A stretch of DNA of 64,000 nt, taken from assembly GCF_014356525.2 (NCBI RefSeq), contig NC_052508.1:54632497-54696496 (forward strand), in the 5' to 3' direction. The translations under genes were made by a program, and so were the position numbers. This DNA comes from Nilaparvata lugens (Eukaryota > Arthropoda > Insecta > Hemiptera > Delphacidae). Positions 1-12,200 of the stretch are shown here, in pieces. Each line of letters opens with the position of its first letter. The first letter of the stretch is position 1. The notes under the pieces are model-generated. The model made no database searches, was not told the DNA's origin, and saw only the letters and a program-made list of their open reading frames with translations.

Positions 1-921
1 TCACGAGCCACGAACATCAAAAGTAAAAGATTTGTAGAAATGCTATACTGACATTTATTTCAGTTGTATTCAAACATAAAATTATCGGTCATCTTTGAAA
101 TTCTGTTACATCCAATCTTAATTTTCACTGTAAACAATCCGGTTACCTATTCAATTAGTTGTTTCAAAATTACAACATTAGACAGTAATTCCAATCAATA
201 TTTCTCAAATTAATCGCAATGATTCGTGATTCGTGATTAATATTTAGACAAGAATTTGCCAACTTTACAATTTAGGGCCTTGGTCAATTTATCTAGTCAA
301 TCTATCCGAGCTAAATAAAAGAATTTTGTCACTCACCATGGTTTCAAAAATTTAACAGGTAATCGGCCCCTTACATTTTATATTTTACCTACTATTTCCC
401 ATACTACATGCTTTCTAATTAACTAAAAATGATAATAATGATATTTTTCATCTAAATAGGCCGAAGCCTAATTCAGGGGCCGTGACTTGTTCTGCGTTTA
501 CATTTTCTCGCGATGACGACTCGATTAGAACATTTCCAAATACGTTTGCATTTTAATCACAAAAATAAAGCCTGTAGGCTACTATGGAAATGCTAGAAAA
601 CTGCAATACTTTTGACAAATAAGAAGCGAGTTAGCAGATCTTTTATATGGACGCAGATTTTAGGCGCTTACTTTGTAATGTATAAATTCTTCAACAATCA
701 AAAACAAGGTTCACTAGAGTTCATATTGGAGAAATTTGGTTTAATTTTGATCAGTTCAACAACCTGAAAGAAAGGCACAAAAAAACTACAAATATAACAT
801 CCAAATATTCCCCATATTACAATGTATCTTTTTTATAGAACAAATTATACAATCGAGCAAGTTTGTTAATACTTGAATATTATTGGAGTGATTACAATAA
901 TGATGTTTTTCTCTCTTTAAG
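1..921. other. Intronic or upstream sequence of gene A, no feature seen
   Basis: AT-rich sequence left of the first recognisable exon of gene A. I looked for the large ectodomain exon that begins with the FDPRSHPYS motif in genes B and C and did not find it, so the earlier exons of gene A must lie outside the window. No repeat family shared with the rest of the window was recognised here. Confidence 0.5.
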
Positions 922-990
922 GAGAGTATGCGGAATGCGCTATCCGTGGATTAGAGTGTCTCCGAGAACAACGACTCAAAATAGAAGCTG
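922..990 (+). CDS. Gene A, exon equivalent to exon 8 of B/C
   Basis: Acceptor after CTCTCTTTAAG and donor GTGAGA; 69 nt, enters and leaves in phase 1. Encodes EYAECAIRGLECLREQR and five more residues. The two Cys flanking a G-L core match the small exons of B (CSMSGLNC) and C (CPVRGIQC). Confidence 0.85.
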
Positions 991-3900
991 GTGAGACTAT
1001 CAACGCAATATGAGTTCATATAGGGTCATTGGGTCTTGTTCAAAAGTTTGTACAGTGATTATACTTGTAATGGATTATTTTTTATAAGTATAATGAGTAT
1101 TTTTATCGAATTAAATTATAAGTAGTATTACTTCTAATGGACGAGTTGCCATCAATTTGCTTCAAATGTGCAAATCACAGAATTATCAGATCGAAAGATG
1201 CGATGTTCATTCCAATTATGAATAAAATTAGTAAATATTTTATCGTTTTTGGTTCAGTATGTTCTACTGATGCATGTGTGATAATGTAAGTGAATGGATG
1301 AATGAGTGTCATTCTACTTTTGATGTTTGTAGATATCATAAGATTGATTTGATTTATTCTAATTATGTACAATTTATTTAAATCAGTTGTGAACTGAAAC
1401 TCGATGAATAATGAATGAGAGTCATTCTAATTTTATTATTCAGATATCACTGGATTAGAAGCTTTCAATCAAGGAAACAATATATCAGCTAAAGTTAATA
1501 CATGAAGTTAGTTACAATTATATATAACACTATAAATATTCTCTTATAAGATAATACCTAGTAATAATATTCAATAATATCAGGGACCCTACAAGGTATT
1601 TTTTCTCTGTGGTAATATCTAGCAACGAATAACCCATAGATTTCCATGATCTCAAACAAAATGAAATAACACCTAAATAAATGTAGGTTGGACTATGTTA
1701 TTGTAGAGCTAAGCTGATTGAATAAAATTGTATTGAGGACGAGTATTCTCTGGTCATATCCTCCAATTTGCTTATTGTTTTCAGAATTTGACGGTGTGGA
1801 CCAAACTCCATCTCTAATGACGCAGTGCAAGTGTCCGTTAGCTTGTGATTCTCTACTGTATATATCCACACCATCATCTATTGCTCTTGATCAATCAAGG
1901 TTTGTGGTAGGCCTATGAGTCAAATATATACTCATGACCTTATAGACTTATAGCCTCATAGACTTAAGGTGAGCGGAGCGTGCAGTAGGTCAGTGGAGCG
2001 GAAAATGGAAGGTTCATGCACTACGAGCGCGGCGCGGTGCGGCACCGTTTTGGATTAGCAGGTCTTGACGTATTGCGATTTGAATTAAGACATAGTCGTT
2101 GAATTAAGAGTTCTAATTGGAGTCAGTTCTAATTTGAGGTTGTGATAGAGTTGCAGACGTGAGTGATCAGTAATGGATGACTCAGATGAAGAAATGTTTT
2201 TTTGGCAGTTGTGGATGAAGCAGAGAAAGAGGGACTATCAAGGGAAAAAGAGAAAATGTTGGCACATCCCATCAACTTATCATAATCCTAGGTAATTAAT
2301 TGGTATTTGAATTGAAAGACGACAGAATAGCAGGCTGTTTACTAAAGTAGAGGTTGGAAACAGCCGAGCCCTCACGAAGCTACCCGAGGGCGGAAAATTT
2401 CCGACCTGACCTCTGTGCAGTAGGAGCGCGGTGCGACGCGGTCTGACCCCGAAAAGTCCAGAGACGTTTCGAAATCCGCGTCGCACTGCGCTCCCGACCT
2501 TGTGCACGGAGGAGCACTTGATCACATGTATTTAATTCCAGGTCGCAAATTCTCCGCGCCGCACTGCTCCACCGACCTAGTGAACGCTCTACTTTAGCCT
2601 ATATAAGTCAAGAATGTAAGAAGCTGAGCCTTATAGCACAACCAATTTTATCGAGCATAGCCTGGGTATGATAGGGGTTTGATTAGTGAAGCCTGCAGAA
2701 GTAGCTATACGATAATATTATACAATATCGGGGAACCGAGCTTTGCTCTGGTGTGTAAAAGCATAGGAAATTTGTAACGAAAGATTGAATTTATAGTATT
2801 TATATTAATATTTTATAATTTATATTACAATATTTAATTATTCATTTTCTCAGTCGTACAATTATTTTTACAGTTATGGGGAGACACAACAGGCTTATGC
2901 CCAAAACTGTCCCTTTTCAAATTTATACTACAATCCAAATCAAAATCTAGGTTAAGCTAGGTCACTCATCAAAATAACAATTTATTTATACTTAAAAAAC
3001 AAACACATTATCAATTACAAATAGATATACTATGAATTCGATTTACTAAGATGTACTATGTTTGCTACAATATATGATAATAATATACTATGTACTATTC
3101 TACACTAACAGCTTCTAGTTACTATTTTTGACTTTCTGAAGTAAACATGTTTTCTGAAAAAAGAGAAATAAACGAAAATAAGTTTTTCTAGCTGAATTTT
3201 TCTTCTCGTGAGATCAGCTGGATGATCCCACACACATGCACTCGTTCACTCTCTTCCATTACGGTATCGAAAGACGAAAAAATTTCCAGCTGTTTTTCCA
3301 AGGACGTATTTATCCTTTCAATGTCCTTCAGCGAGTTATCCAAGGATTGAGACCTAGTGCAATAAAATCTTCATATCATGAACCTACTTTGTTCCAAATT
3401 TCGTGAGAATCGTTAGAGCCGTTTTCGAGATCCGTTGAACATGAATATATCATACCCATATATCCATATACCCATATAATCATATAATCACATAACCAGA
3501 TAACCACATAACCACATAACCATATATATACACATATACAGAAATTGCTCGCTTAATACAATAGGATAAAAGTAGATAGTAGTAGATCACACGTTCTGTG
3601 TACAGTAAATTGTTCCAGTTTCCAATCGTAAGTGTTGTTCCATCACGTAATGCAAAATGTTCCCATGGAACGCTATTTCAAAATTGGTTCAAGCTTTTGG
3701 TGCGCACTTAGTCCATTTACACCAAAATGTGTCGTTTACTAGCTGCGTGAATGAAGAAAGGCTGTTTTACAAACTTACCGTCTAGAAAATTGTGCATTTC
3801 TTTCATTCCATTACTCTCAAATTTTCTATAGAGAAAAATTCATTCAACGAATGGTTATCAAACATCATTTTGTTATGTATTCTATGCCATGGTAAACAAA

Positions 3901-6900
3901 CAAGCTCTCAGCGCATGCGTAGAGAAGCAAGCAGACTAGTTGGAACTGTAAAAATATACCAGGCTTCGACTGTGGGGCAGGAACTTGGAACTGGAACTGG
4001 TTTCTGGTACAGAATCTGTTAAAATTCTTCCCATGGAACGCGGAACTTTTTACCTGGTAAATTGTGAATAGGACAATTTACCACATTCTGTGTACCCAGA
4101 ACGGGCTCATTAGTAGATTAAATAGATAATAGATAATAGTAGTAAGTAAGAGGCTGAAATGGAAACTGGAAAAATAATTGCAAATAGGCTATTTTATGAA
4201 CCAATTTAATACGATATCAACGGATGCACGGGAATTTTTTGTGGCTTATTTATTTCTGTACTATTTTCAATCTTCCACAACGCATACGTTTATAAAGTTT
4301 TGTTTTGATAAAATTAATTGATTTTTTTCAACACTCGATCGAGAAATTTGTCATTGTTAAAATGAGATCGGCACGCAAAACACCTAATTTGTGGATGGCG
4401 TTGTGTTCAGTTTGTTGCAATGTAACAAAAATACATAGGTATTCGAGGTACCTTGGTTTGTTGTTTTTCTACGAATGGTTCCAATCCATAGCATTGTTAT
4501 CGATATAAATTTATATAATACTGTGATAGTTACTTGCTTTCAACTTGTTAGAAATCGTGGGGACTAGTGTCAAATAGTATTCTTATAGATATATTGATTA
4601 ATAAATTTATCTTCTATCTTAGTTTGTGTCCTAGTTATTGCGTCTTAGTTACAAAGTTTATCTCATTGTAAGCCATTGTAACAAAGTTTATCCCATCACC
4701 TACATATTATTGGAAACGGTTTTTCGATATTAGTATATAATTTGAGTTTTGGGAAAATATTGCATCTGATTTGCAAACGTTTTGTCGAACACGTTATAGA
4801 TTTTCTATCGAGGTGGATTTCAAATTTTTTAGATCTCGTTTTCCAATAATCGCTCATGCAGACAAGCTGTAAAAATAGGGATAATTCGCTTAATTTTTAA
4901 CTTTTGGATATTCAGATAGTTTTCGTAACTTCACCTATACCGAAATTGAAGAAGTTTTGGCCGATAGCCTGTTTTTTCTTTTCCGACTATTACATTTTTT
5001 GCTGTAATAAATAAATATAGCTCTCGTTATTTTCATGGTATTGATCACAAAAGTAATTGGAGGTTTATTGTGTGTTACAGCGAAACACTGAATGAGACTC
5101 ACGTTTATATCTTTTTTGAAAATCCATTTGTGAACCTATTCGTGCGAGAGCCGATTTTTACTGCTGAAAAGCTATTCCGTAAGTAGGCTACGATTGAAAG
5201 GCTACTGTTATCTATAATAGTTCTATAGTTCTTAAGAACAATAATATTGTAATATGATCAATTATTCAGATTGAAATTTATTTACAAAAAAAAAAAAAAA
5301 AAAATGCTCAGGCCTACAAAGAGCATGATTCTAAATTGTATAAACTATTCATCGAATAAGTTATTCAATATAAATTAAATAGAATAGCGTAATCTATCAG
5401 ACAGCTTTTTGAGTGCGATGTGATCCTTTATTGCAAGGTTTTTTGGGCCTGATCAGTAGGTACCTAGAGACTGAATGCTTCTTATCTGTTCTGAGTAGCT
5501 ATCATCTTGACTTCAGTATTTTGACATTACAAAATTCACCTCGAATTGAGAAGCTGGGGCCTATTGCTTGAGAAAAAATACAAACTAATAATCTTAGTAA
5601 TCAGCTGGTTATTAGAATAGGAAATCACAAAGATATGTGCCGATTGCCCAAAAGCCGGTTAAATTTTAATCGTGATTAATTCCATGAGAATCAATCAGAA
5701 AATCGAAAAGCCTTCTCTGATTGACTAATAATATTATTAGTATTTTCTCATTCTATAGAGCCCTGTTGAAAATAAAAGAGTATTATTGTTGACAATGAGT
5801 ATTCTGAAGATCCAGATCTTGAAGTTCTTCTTGTCAATATTGTACATAGAGCCCCCCGGCAAATAGTGGAGGTGGTATTTGAGTTAACACATTTATTATG
5901 TGTGTCAGAGCTACTCATCAAATTGAAAAATCTGGTGTGACGCACTCACATAACTTTCCTTGCCGTTATGAAAATTGATCACCTGACGCTAGTGTTCACG
6001 AGCATCTCAAGTCTACTATTCTAAGATCCGAGCCAGCTGGTGACAGGACTATAACGCTGGAGATACACAAGGTCTGCTTTCTCTCCATAGTGAATGATTT
6101 AATAGAATCAACAGTTGCCCAAACAGTTTGCAATATAAAATAATCACATATTCTCGAATTTCGAGCTTATTTCAACTTTTCCAATAAAAATTTTTTGTTA
6201 AAATTGTATCTGAAGACTGATAATTGGGAATCTAAAGTCAAACTATGCTTAGATGGATCGAAGCTCTTGAAAGTTTTACAGATATGAGACTTGGGGCAGA
6301 TGATAGAGCCTATCAATGACTACTATAGGTATAAATTTGATCAAAATCGTTCGAGCCGTTTTTGAGAAAATCGCAAAAAACACTGTTTTTGACAACATTT
6401 TCTCCATTTTAGCCGCCATTTTGAATTGCATTTGATTGAAATTGTTTGTGTCGGATACTTATAGTGTAAGGACCTTAAGTTCCAAATTTCAAGTCATTCC
6501 GTTAATTGGGAGATGAGATATCGTGTACACAGACACACTACACTCATGCACTCACACACACATATAGACCAATACCCAAAAAACACTTTTTTGGACACAG
6601 GGGAGCTTGAAACATATAGAAATAAGAAAATATATAAAATAATAAGAAAAAGAAGGGTACCTTAATTTTTTTTTTGAAAGCAATACTTTCTTTACCTATG
6701 GTAATAGTAAAAAGGATTCGTAATCTTCCATTATAGGGTGGAGCTTCCTTGACTGGAAGGTCAAGCCGAGCAGGGTTTATATTGATTTTTTCATAGTTAT
6801 ATTGTCTAAACATGGCATAAAATCACTTCACTTGTAAGGGTTACTTTTCCAATGATTATTAAAAACAATACAAAAACATGAAGTCCCTTTCATTTAAAAC

Positions 6901-7280
6901 ATTCCAAGAAATTATTAGTTTATATGTTTTAAATAAAAGAGTGCTTCATGTTATGTCATGGCATAAAATATAAAGTCCATCAATAATTGATATAAGATTA
7001 TCAAGAATTTAAAGAGAAGTGCCGACTAGTACAACTCACTTTCTCTGTTGCAGTTCAAATTATTGGACAATGTTCATTATTTTTCGGTGGGAGTTTAGCC
7101 AGCATTGTTGAGCTAATCTACTTCATCACTTTGAGGCTGCTCTGTGAGCTCTACACCAATCAGAAGCCCAGGAAAGAGATGGAAAAGGGCGAGAGAAGAA
7201 GGCTGGATATGGAGGAGATATGTGAGGGAACCAAAGAGGGGAAGATCTATTGGAATGAAATTCTCGCTAACATCGACTAA
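922..7280 (+). CDS. Pickpocket-family DEG/ENaC sodium channel, gene A (5' partial)
   Basis: C-terminal part of a pickpocket (PPK) subunit of amiloride-sensitive trimeric cation channels of the plasma membrane. Four exons are visible: 922-990, 1785-1899, 5081-5178 and 7054-7280, with phases 1, 2 and 1 at the junctions, identical to genes B and C. They encode about 168 residues and a TAA stop. In order: a small exon with two cysteines (EYAECAIRGLECL), the CKCPLACDSLLY cysteine exon, the NETHVYIFF beta-strand exon, then the pore exon with filter GGS, TM2 (SLASIVELIYFITLR) and a basic/acidic tail ending NEILANID. The residue 11 before the filter glycine (the degenerin position) is Leu, its codon split between the last two exons. 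The upstream half (TM1, HG motif) is outside the window. PPK roles in other insects include touch, taste and fluid sensing; the role of this one is not visible. Confidence 0.92.
1785..1899 (+). CDS. Gene A, exon equivalent to exon 9 (CxCPxxC)
   Basis: Acceptor TTTTCAG, donor AG|GTTTGT; 115 nt, the same length as exon 9 of B. Encodes FDGVDQTPSLMTQCKCPLAC followed by DSLLYISTPSSIALDQS. The CxCPxxC pattern is the conserved disulfide motif before the palm strands of PPK proteins. Confidence 0.9.
1965..2600. mobile_element. GC-rich inverted-repeat element (probable MITE) in gene A intron
   Basis: A block much richer in CpG than its surroundings. Its ends are imperfect inverted copies: GAGCGGAGCGTGCAGTAGGTC near 1970 against the complement of GACCTAGTGAACGCTCTAC near 2576-2594. 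Internal GCGCGGTGCGGC-type stretches are also inverted relative to each other. No coding capacity was recognised. Confidence 0.4.
2722..3566 (-). mobile_element. Non-autonomous Helitron-like element
   Basis: Read on the minus strand it begins TCCTATTGTATTAAGCGAGC, placed after an A, and ends with a CAGAGCAAAGCTCGG block and a CCCCGATATTG tail. It shares the interior sequence with ACGGCTCTAACGATTCTCAC with the plus-strand copy at 56596-57222. The middle (about 2800-3160) holds a fragment of another dispersed repeat. Confidence 0.55.
3570..5080. other. Rest of gene A intron, little recognised
   Basis: Two TCCCATGGAACGC blocks (near 3661 and 4029) and inverted TTCTGTGTAC/AAATTG motifs near 3593 and 4070 hint at a degraded inverted-repeat element. 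I see no coding exon, and the short open frames here have no recognisable similarity. Confidence 0.35.
5081..5178 (+). CDS. Gene A, exon equivalent to exon 10
   Basis: Acceptor GTGTTACAG, donor CC|GTAAGT; 98 nt. Encodes ETLNETHVYIFFENPFVNLF then VREPIFTAEKLF, the beta-strand and wrist segment just before TM2. It has the same length as exon 10 of gene C and is 6 nt shorter than that of B. Confidence 0.92.
5649..5722. mobile_element. Partial copy of the AGCCGGTTAAATTTTAA inverted-repeat MITE
   Basis: AAGCCGGTTAAATTTTAATC followed by GTGATTAATTCCATGAGAATC and a TTCTCTGATTG remnant matches one arm and the centre of the element at 25811-25937. The second terminus is missing. Confidence 0.4.
5931..6714 (+). 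mobile_element. CA-bearing dispersed element, copy 1 of 5
   Basis: Begins TCTGGTGTGACGCACTCAC, has the TTTCCTTGCC box near its start and ends in AATAGTAAAAA after a TCTTTACCTATGG segment. The CA array found in the other copies is only a short ACACAC run here, and the terminal GGCAAGG box is degraded, so this is probably the oldest copy. It occupies the last intron of gene A. Confidence 0.7.
7054..7280 (+). CDS. Gene A terminal exon (filter, TM2, C-tail)
   Basis: Acceptor TTTCTCTGTTGCAG. Encodes QIIGQCSLFFGGSLASIVEL, IYFITLRLLCELYTNQ, then a 38-residue charged tail with KPRKEMEKGERRR and final NEILANID. Glu in SIVELIYF is the conserved TM2 glutamate of the family. Confidence 0.95.
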
Positions 7281-7369
7281 CTCTTACTAGCCCAAGATCG
7301 CTCAAGAATCTTTTGAAAGAAAGGCTAGAAAGACTCTGGCCTACTCCTCTTGGACTGGGCGTCTATAGA

Positions 7370-7464
7370 AATAAACAGATGAATCCGCACCAATGATGCA
7401 CAAAAATGTAGTACTAAATTTGTTTGATATGAATGCACAGCACTAAACGTTGATATTGAATAAA
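7370..7464 (+). terminator. Candidate poly(A) signals of gene A
   Basis: AATAAA occurs at 7370-7375 and 7459-7464, 90 and 179 nt after the stop. Either could serve as the polyadenylation hexamer; transcript ends are needed to choose. Confidence 0.5.
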
Positions 7465-7599
7465 TATAGTACATTGTATTTAATAAGTTGATCAATGTGA
7501 AAAATATAAATAAATTATTGAAGTGGAGCGTTAAAATTCTTCATTGAAAGCTCTTTCATATTTTCCATCATCTTCTACTTCCTCTTCTTCGTCTCCCTC

Positions 7600-7914
7600 T
7601 CCTTCATATTCTTCTTTTTCTTCTTCTTCTTCTTCATCATTTTCTTCATCTTTTTCTTCTTCTTCTTGCTCTTCTTCTTGTTTTTCTTGTTCTTCTTCTT
7701 CTTCTTCTTCTTCTTCTTCTTCTTCTTCATCTTCTTCTTCTTCTTCTTCTTCTTCTTCTTCTTCTTCTTCTTCTTCTTCTCTTCTTCTTCTTCTTCTTCT
7801 TCTTCTTCTTCTTCTTCTTCTTCTTCTTCTTCTTCTTCTTCTTCTTCTTCTTCTTCTTCTTCTTCTTCTTCTTGTTCTTGTTCTTGTTCTTGTTCTTCTT
7901 CCTCTTCTTCTTCT
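7600..7914 (+). repeat. (TTC)n microsatellite, about 300 bp
   Basis: Long TTC/CTT triplet array with a few TTG, CTC and TTCAT interruptions, ending in a (TTCTTG) sub-run. It is a homopurine-homopyrimidine tract. The long poly-Ser, poly-Leu and poly-Glu open frames across it are by-products of the triplet array. Confidence 0.97.
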
Positions 7915-8066
7915 TCATATTTTTTCAATATTAATAAAATTTAATATTAATATAATTATAATTTTATAATATTAATATCAATATAATGAGGAATATTATC
8001 ATGTGCATCTCAATCTCTCCTTTCTGTGTCTCATAAACTGTTACATTTTTCCATTTATCTATTTTT

Positions 8067-8250
8067 ATACATTGATGGATACAATATCATTCTCAACTAT
8101 GAATGATTGAGAAAGGAACAGAAGGCTTGAAGCCCAAAACTTTTCCTTTCCCAAATTAGGATAGAAATTGCCCAGAAATGGGTTATTTTCAACACTTTAT
8201 ACATTTTATACAATTTTGAGTACAAAATTAAACTAGGAATTTAGAATGCT
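8067..8250 (+). repeat. Dispersed hairpin-bearing repeat (copy 1)
   Basis: Runs from ATACATTGATGGATACAATATC through a palindromic core (GAAAGGAACAGAAGGCTTGA, then AGCCCAAAACTTTTCCTTTC) to TTTTGAGTACAAAATTAAAC. The same module occurs inverted at 12950-13180 and forward at 36660-36840, with fragments at 2870-2960 and 16975-17035. It may be the 3' end of a LINE or SINE family. Confidence 0.55.
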
Positions 8251-9128
8251 TTAAAATTTGAAGAAGTTCAATAAATTTCTGTCTTCATATTCTGTGATTT
8301 CTTTCAAACGAACCCTGCTGAAACGTTACACAATATTATCTATTTCCTCTATCTTGCTACAAACCGATAACATTTTCGTTTCTAATACAATATTGTTTTC
8401 CAACTTTCTTTTCTTTATTCCCTTACCATTATCAAGATTTCTTATCTGGTATGAATGGACTCAAAAATACTACATATTCTTCGACAATGATTGAAGTTGA
8501 GTTGGTTGGAACATTATGTCTATCATTTTTTTATAACCTAAATAATTGTTGACTCAAAGGAAAGATATCATTCAAAGCTTTCTATCATTATTATGCTGTC
8601 ACCTGTCAGTCATATCTTTGTTCAAATTGAAAAACTGGTCATCATCAACCCTTCTTATCAAAAATAGCTTGTAAAAAAGACGGAGATAAAAGCGAGCCGT
8701 CTTACTGGATATGCTATCTCTGCATTATAATATTCTACTCTACCCTTCTTCAAGAAACATCACCGGCGTCTTTCATTAATAATGAAACAATAAATGATGA
8801 AATTATCTTGAGAAAGCTTCAAGAATGAACACTGATGTGCATGACAGTTGATGATCAATCAATTGGTTTATCCTCCATGCGTCTTTTGACTAATGTTGAA
8901 CGTTTTTATATGAGAATCACTCTATAGAAAGAATTTCTTCAAACGTTTCAACGTTTTGTGCTTTGAAATATCAAGGTTGAGTGTTGGACAGGACATTGAA
9001 TTCATAGTAGTTCTCACGATAAGGGATATTTCCAAACGAGTAATATTATTTCAGCTCTTGGATATTATTTTTGTTACATTATATTAGGCCTGGTTGAATT
9101 TTTTGAATCATATGGATTCATTCAAGAA
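8251..9128. other. Intergenic sequence upstream of gene B
   Basis: AT-rich and without a recognised repeat or gene. It should hold the promoter of gene B if transcription starts near the coding start, but I see no convincing TATA box or initiator. Confidence 0.4.
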
Positions 9129-9183
9129 TATTGAAGTAATTGAAACAGATTAGAGTTTTATTCTACAGGTAACTGTTCATAAT
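9129..9183 (+). promoter_or_regulatory. 5' leader conserved between genes B and C
   Basis: TATTGAAGTAATTGAAACAG followed by ATTAGAG lies about 55 nt upstream of the gene B ATG. A clearly related string (TATTGAACTGATTGAAACAC, then ATTTGAG) lies 50 nt upstream of the ATG of gene C. Shared non-coding leader sequence supports both start codons and implies the duplication included the 5' UTR or promoter edge. Confidence 0.5.
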
Positions 9184-9250
9184 ATGAGTCAAAAAGTAAG
9201 AACCAGCATGGGGCTGCTTCTTCCCGCTGAGCGCAGAGAGAAGAATCGAA
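9184..9250 (+). CDS. Gene B exon 1 (start)
   Basis: Encodes MSQKVRTSMGLLLPAERREK plus NR and ends in phase 1 at A|GTGAGT. This start was chosen because the same MSQKV...GLL.PAE..KNR peptide begins gene C and both are preceded by a shared leader. Confidence 0.88.
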
Positions 9251-12200
9251 GTGAGTATATTACTGTATTAACAATAATAAATATATAATAGTATAGTATA
9301 GTATATTCGTATAGTATATTATTGAAAGAACTTGTATAATCAGCTCAATTAGGAAGACTTAGCTCGAGTAGAAGGAAGACCTATCGAATCACAGTCATTA
9401 TGTCCCAACTTCAACTTCAGAGACCTGGTGAATGCGTCAAGACTAATCACTATAATGATATTTTTTATTTGAGAACAGGATTGAACAATAATGGTACTTA
9501 ATATGACAAAATCTCCTCACACGTCACTGAAATAGTCAGCTTTCTGTAGTTGTCAAATCAGCATCATCAGTAGGAGGATCAACCTAGTTACTATTACTTC
9601 TATACATGCAACTTGATTTCAATTTTAATACAATGTGAAATCTGAGTTTTTAAAAATAAAGTAGCCTAGTAGAGCGTTCCTTTCCTTTGTGGTTGGATTA
9701 AACCAGGTGGATAAGACTCAATTAGATTCAACCAAGGAATCTAAAATACATGTATTCTAATTACATTGGATTCAAATATAATAAGACTGAATAATTGACT
9801 TTAATAAGAATTGGATCAATTAACGGATTGAATTATTTAAATCTAAAATATGATGTATAAATTGGTATTATATTAATATAAATTATAGACTATATTATAT
9901 ACAGAGTGTCCCACGAAAGGTGTAACAGCCGAAGACCATGGATTTCACATTGAATTTGCAACACAAAATGTCCAGTAAAATTTTCTCATATCGACCTTAG
10001 TTTTCGAGATATATAGATTTTTCGATATTTTAGAAAACTATCGGTCGAAATCCAATTCCAAGGACATGATTGGGAAGAGAAAGAAATTTCCAATGAGATT
10101 CATATAATTTGTTCCTTTGTTTAACGTTTTTGAACTTTTTATGAGCGTTCAAAGTTGAAAAAAGTACATTTGTCGAGTTCAAAGCCGAACTTCAAACAGT
10201 TTGAACACTCATAAAAAGTTCAAAAACGTGAAATAAAGAAACAAATTAGATGAATCTTATTGGATATTTTTTCTCTCTCGAACTATGTCCTTGGAATTAG
10301 ATTTTGACTGATAGTTATCCAGTTATTGATAGTTTTTTACGAAAATATCGAAAAATTGAAATATCTCGAAAACTAAGGTCGATATGAGAAAATTTTACAA
10401 GACATTTTTTGTTGCAAATTTAATTTAGAATCTATTGTCTTCGGCTGTTGCATCTTTCGTGGGACACTCTGTATATAGAGTGATTATAAAAGGACTTTAC
10501 AACTTTGAAAGCACATAAATAATTATCGAAATTACTTACAGAATTGAGAAAGGTGTCATTCTGTTACAAAACACCTCAGGTTTGAGGGGTGAATGTTATT
10601 TTGGTTCGATGAGACAGCCGTTGGTAATGTGATACATGCATCCGACCAATAATCTATTTCTTGCCACACTCGTACCAGCATATCAGAAGTTAAGTTACTT
10701 GTGCAACCGCAGCGATCCGAATGTGATCCGATTTCAAAGATCATTTAGATTGTCTGGTAGAGGCGGAACATAGACCTTATCGTCAATGAAACCCCACAGG
10801 AAGAAATCCATCGGTGTTGAATCCGAGGTGGCCATGAAATTGGCCCTGAATGGTAAATCCAGCGAAGTTTAAAGCAATTGTTCATCTTGTCCAAGATGGT
10901 GGGATGTATGAGTCACATTACCAACGGTTGTCACATCGAATCAAAATACAACCCACACCTTAAACTTGAAGTGTTTTGTAACAAAATGACACTTTTTTCA
11001 ATTCTGTGACTAATTTCAATAAATATTTATGTGCTTTCAAAGTTGTAAAGTCCTTTCATAATAACTCTTATAAATATTACAATAATATATCAAATTTTTT
11101 TATTCTCACAATTTACAAATAATACAGTACAGTTACAGTACATTTATATATACCCTTACGTATGAGAGACTCACATGTAGGCAAAAGCCTGTGTTTGTGA
11201 GGGCCTGGCGTAATTCGCTGAATTTAAAATCGATAAACTAAATTATGAGAATTGATATTATATTAAACTAAATTATAAAAACTAAATATTATATTAAACT
11301 AATAATCAAAACTAAATAATATAAATAGATAAAATATTTTAGATCAGAGATTTAGGATTCGTTCTAAAAATGACGCGTATCATTTATTTTTTAATTGAGA
11401 GGCCCTGATGTGAGAATAATCACATAATCATGTTATCATGTTATCATAATCATAATCACTGTTGATTAACTTTCATTCAGATTCGATTCATGCTGGAGAA
11501 TCGTTATAAAAACCAGTTCTTTATCTGAAAAGAAAATTTTGCTATTGCTCAGCTGTAAATCATTCATTGTGCCTGATTACATAACTGAGGTTGTAATAGG
11601 GTTGATAAATTGCAGGAAGAATACCAAGGGGAAAAAGTAGGAGCATCTTACAAATTCTGAAGGACCTTGTTTTCTCCTACATACAGAAGTCGTCGCTTCA
11701 TGGATTAAAGATTCTTGCCGATTCAAATCAAAATATGTTTCAAAGGTGAGATCCGGCACACTTGTATTTTTTTGTTAATAACAATATTGAAAAGAGTAGG
11801 AACAAATGCAACAAGAAGCAATGATTTTACGTTCCATTCCTAATTATTTTCAACGTTTTTTTTCATTGAAATCTAATATTGAAGGAAATTTTTCTCTTTC
11901 AATAAATTGAAACTTATCAAAATTTTCAACTATCATAGAGTTTGAGAACTTTTGATTTTCAATTTGTATAATCAATTATATGTTGTTCCTGCAAGATTTG
12001 AGATGACAAAATCTCACTTCAAGTTATAGATAGATAGATAGATAGATAATTAAGCAGCCACTGACCTCCTCTTAAAGGGGTCAATCATTTAAATTATTCA
12101 ATTTAAATTGTGCATTTATGAAACAGATTGTAACATATAATACTCTCAAAGGTCTACGAAAAATCACCGTGAACTAAAGCAATTGAAAAACTCCTAAATC

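Noticed and set aside
3792..4508. Short frames in the gene A intron (76 and 67 codons)
   Set aside because: No similarity, no splice context consistent with the PPK frame, and the exons before and after already join in phase.
7544..7969. Long Ser-, Leu-, Glu- and Lys-rich open frames
   Set aside because: They only translate the (TTC)n microsatellite in several frames and both strands.
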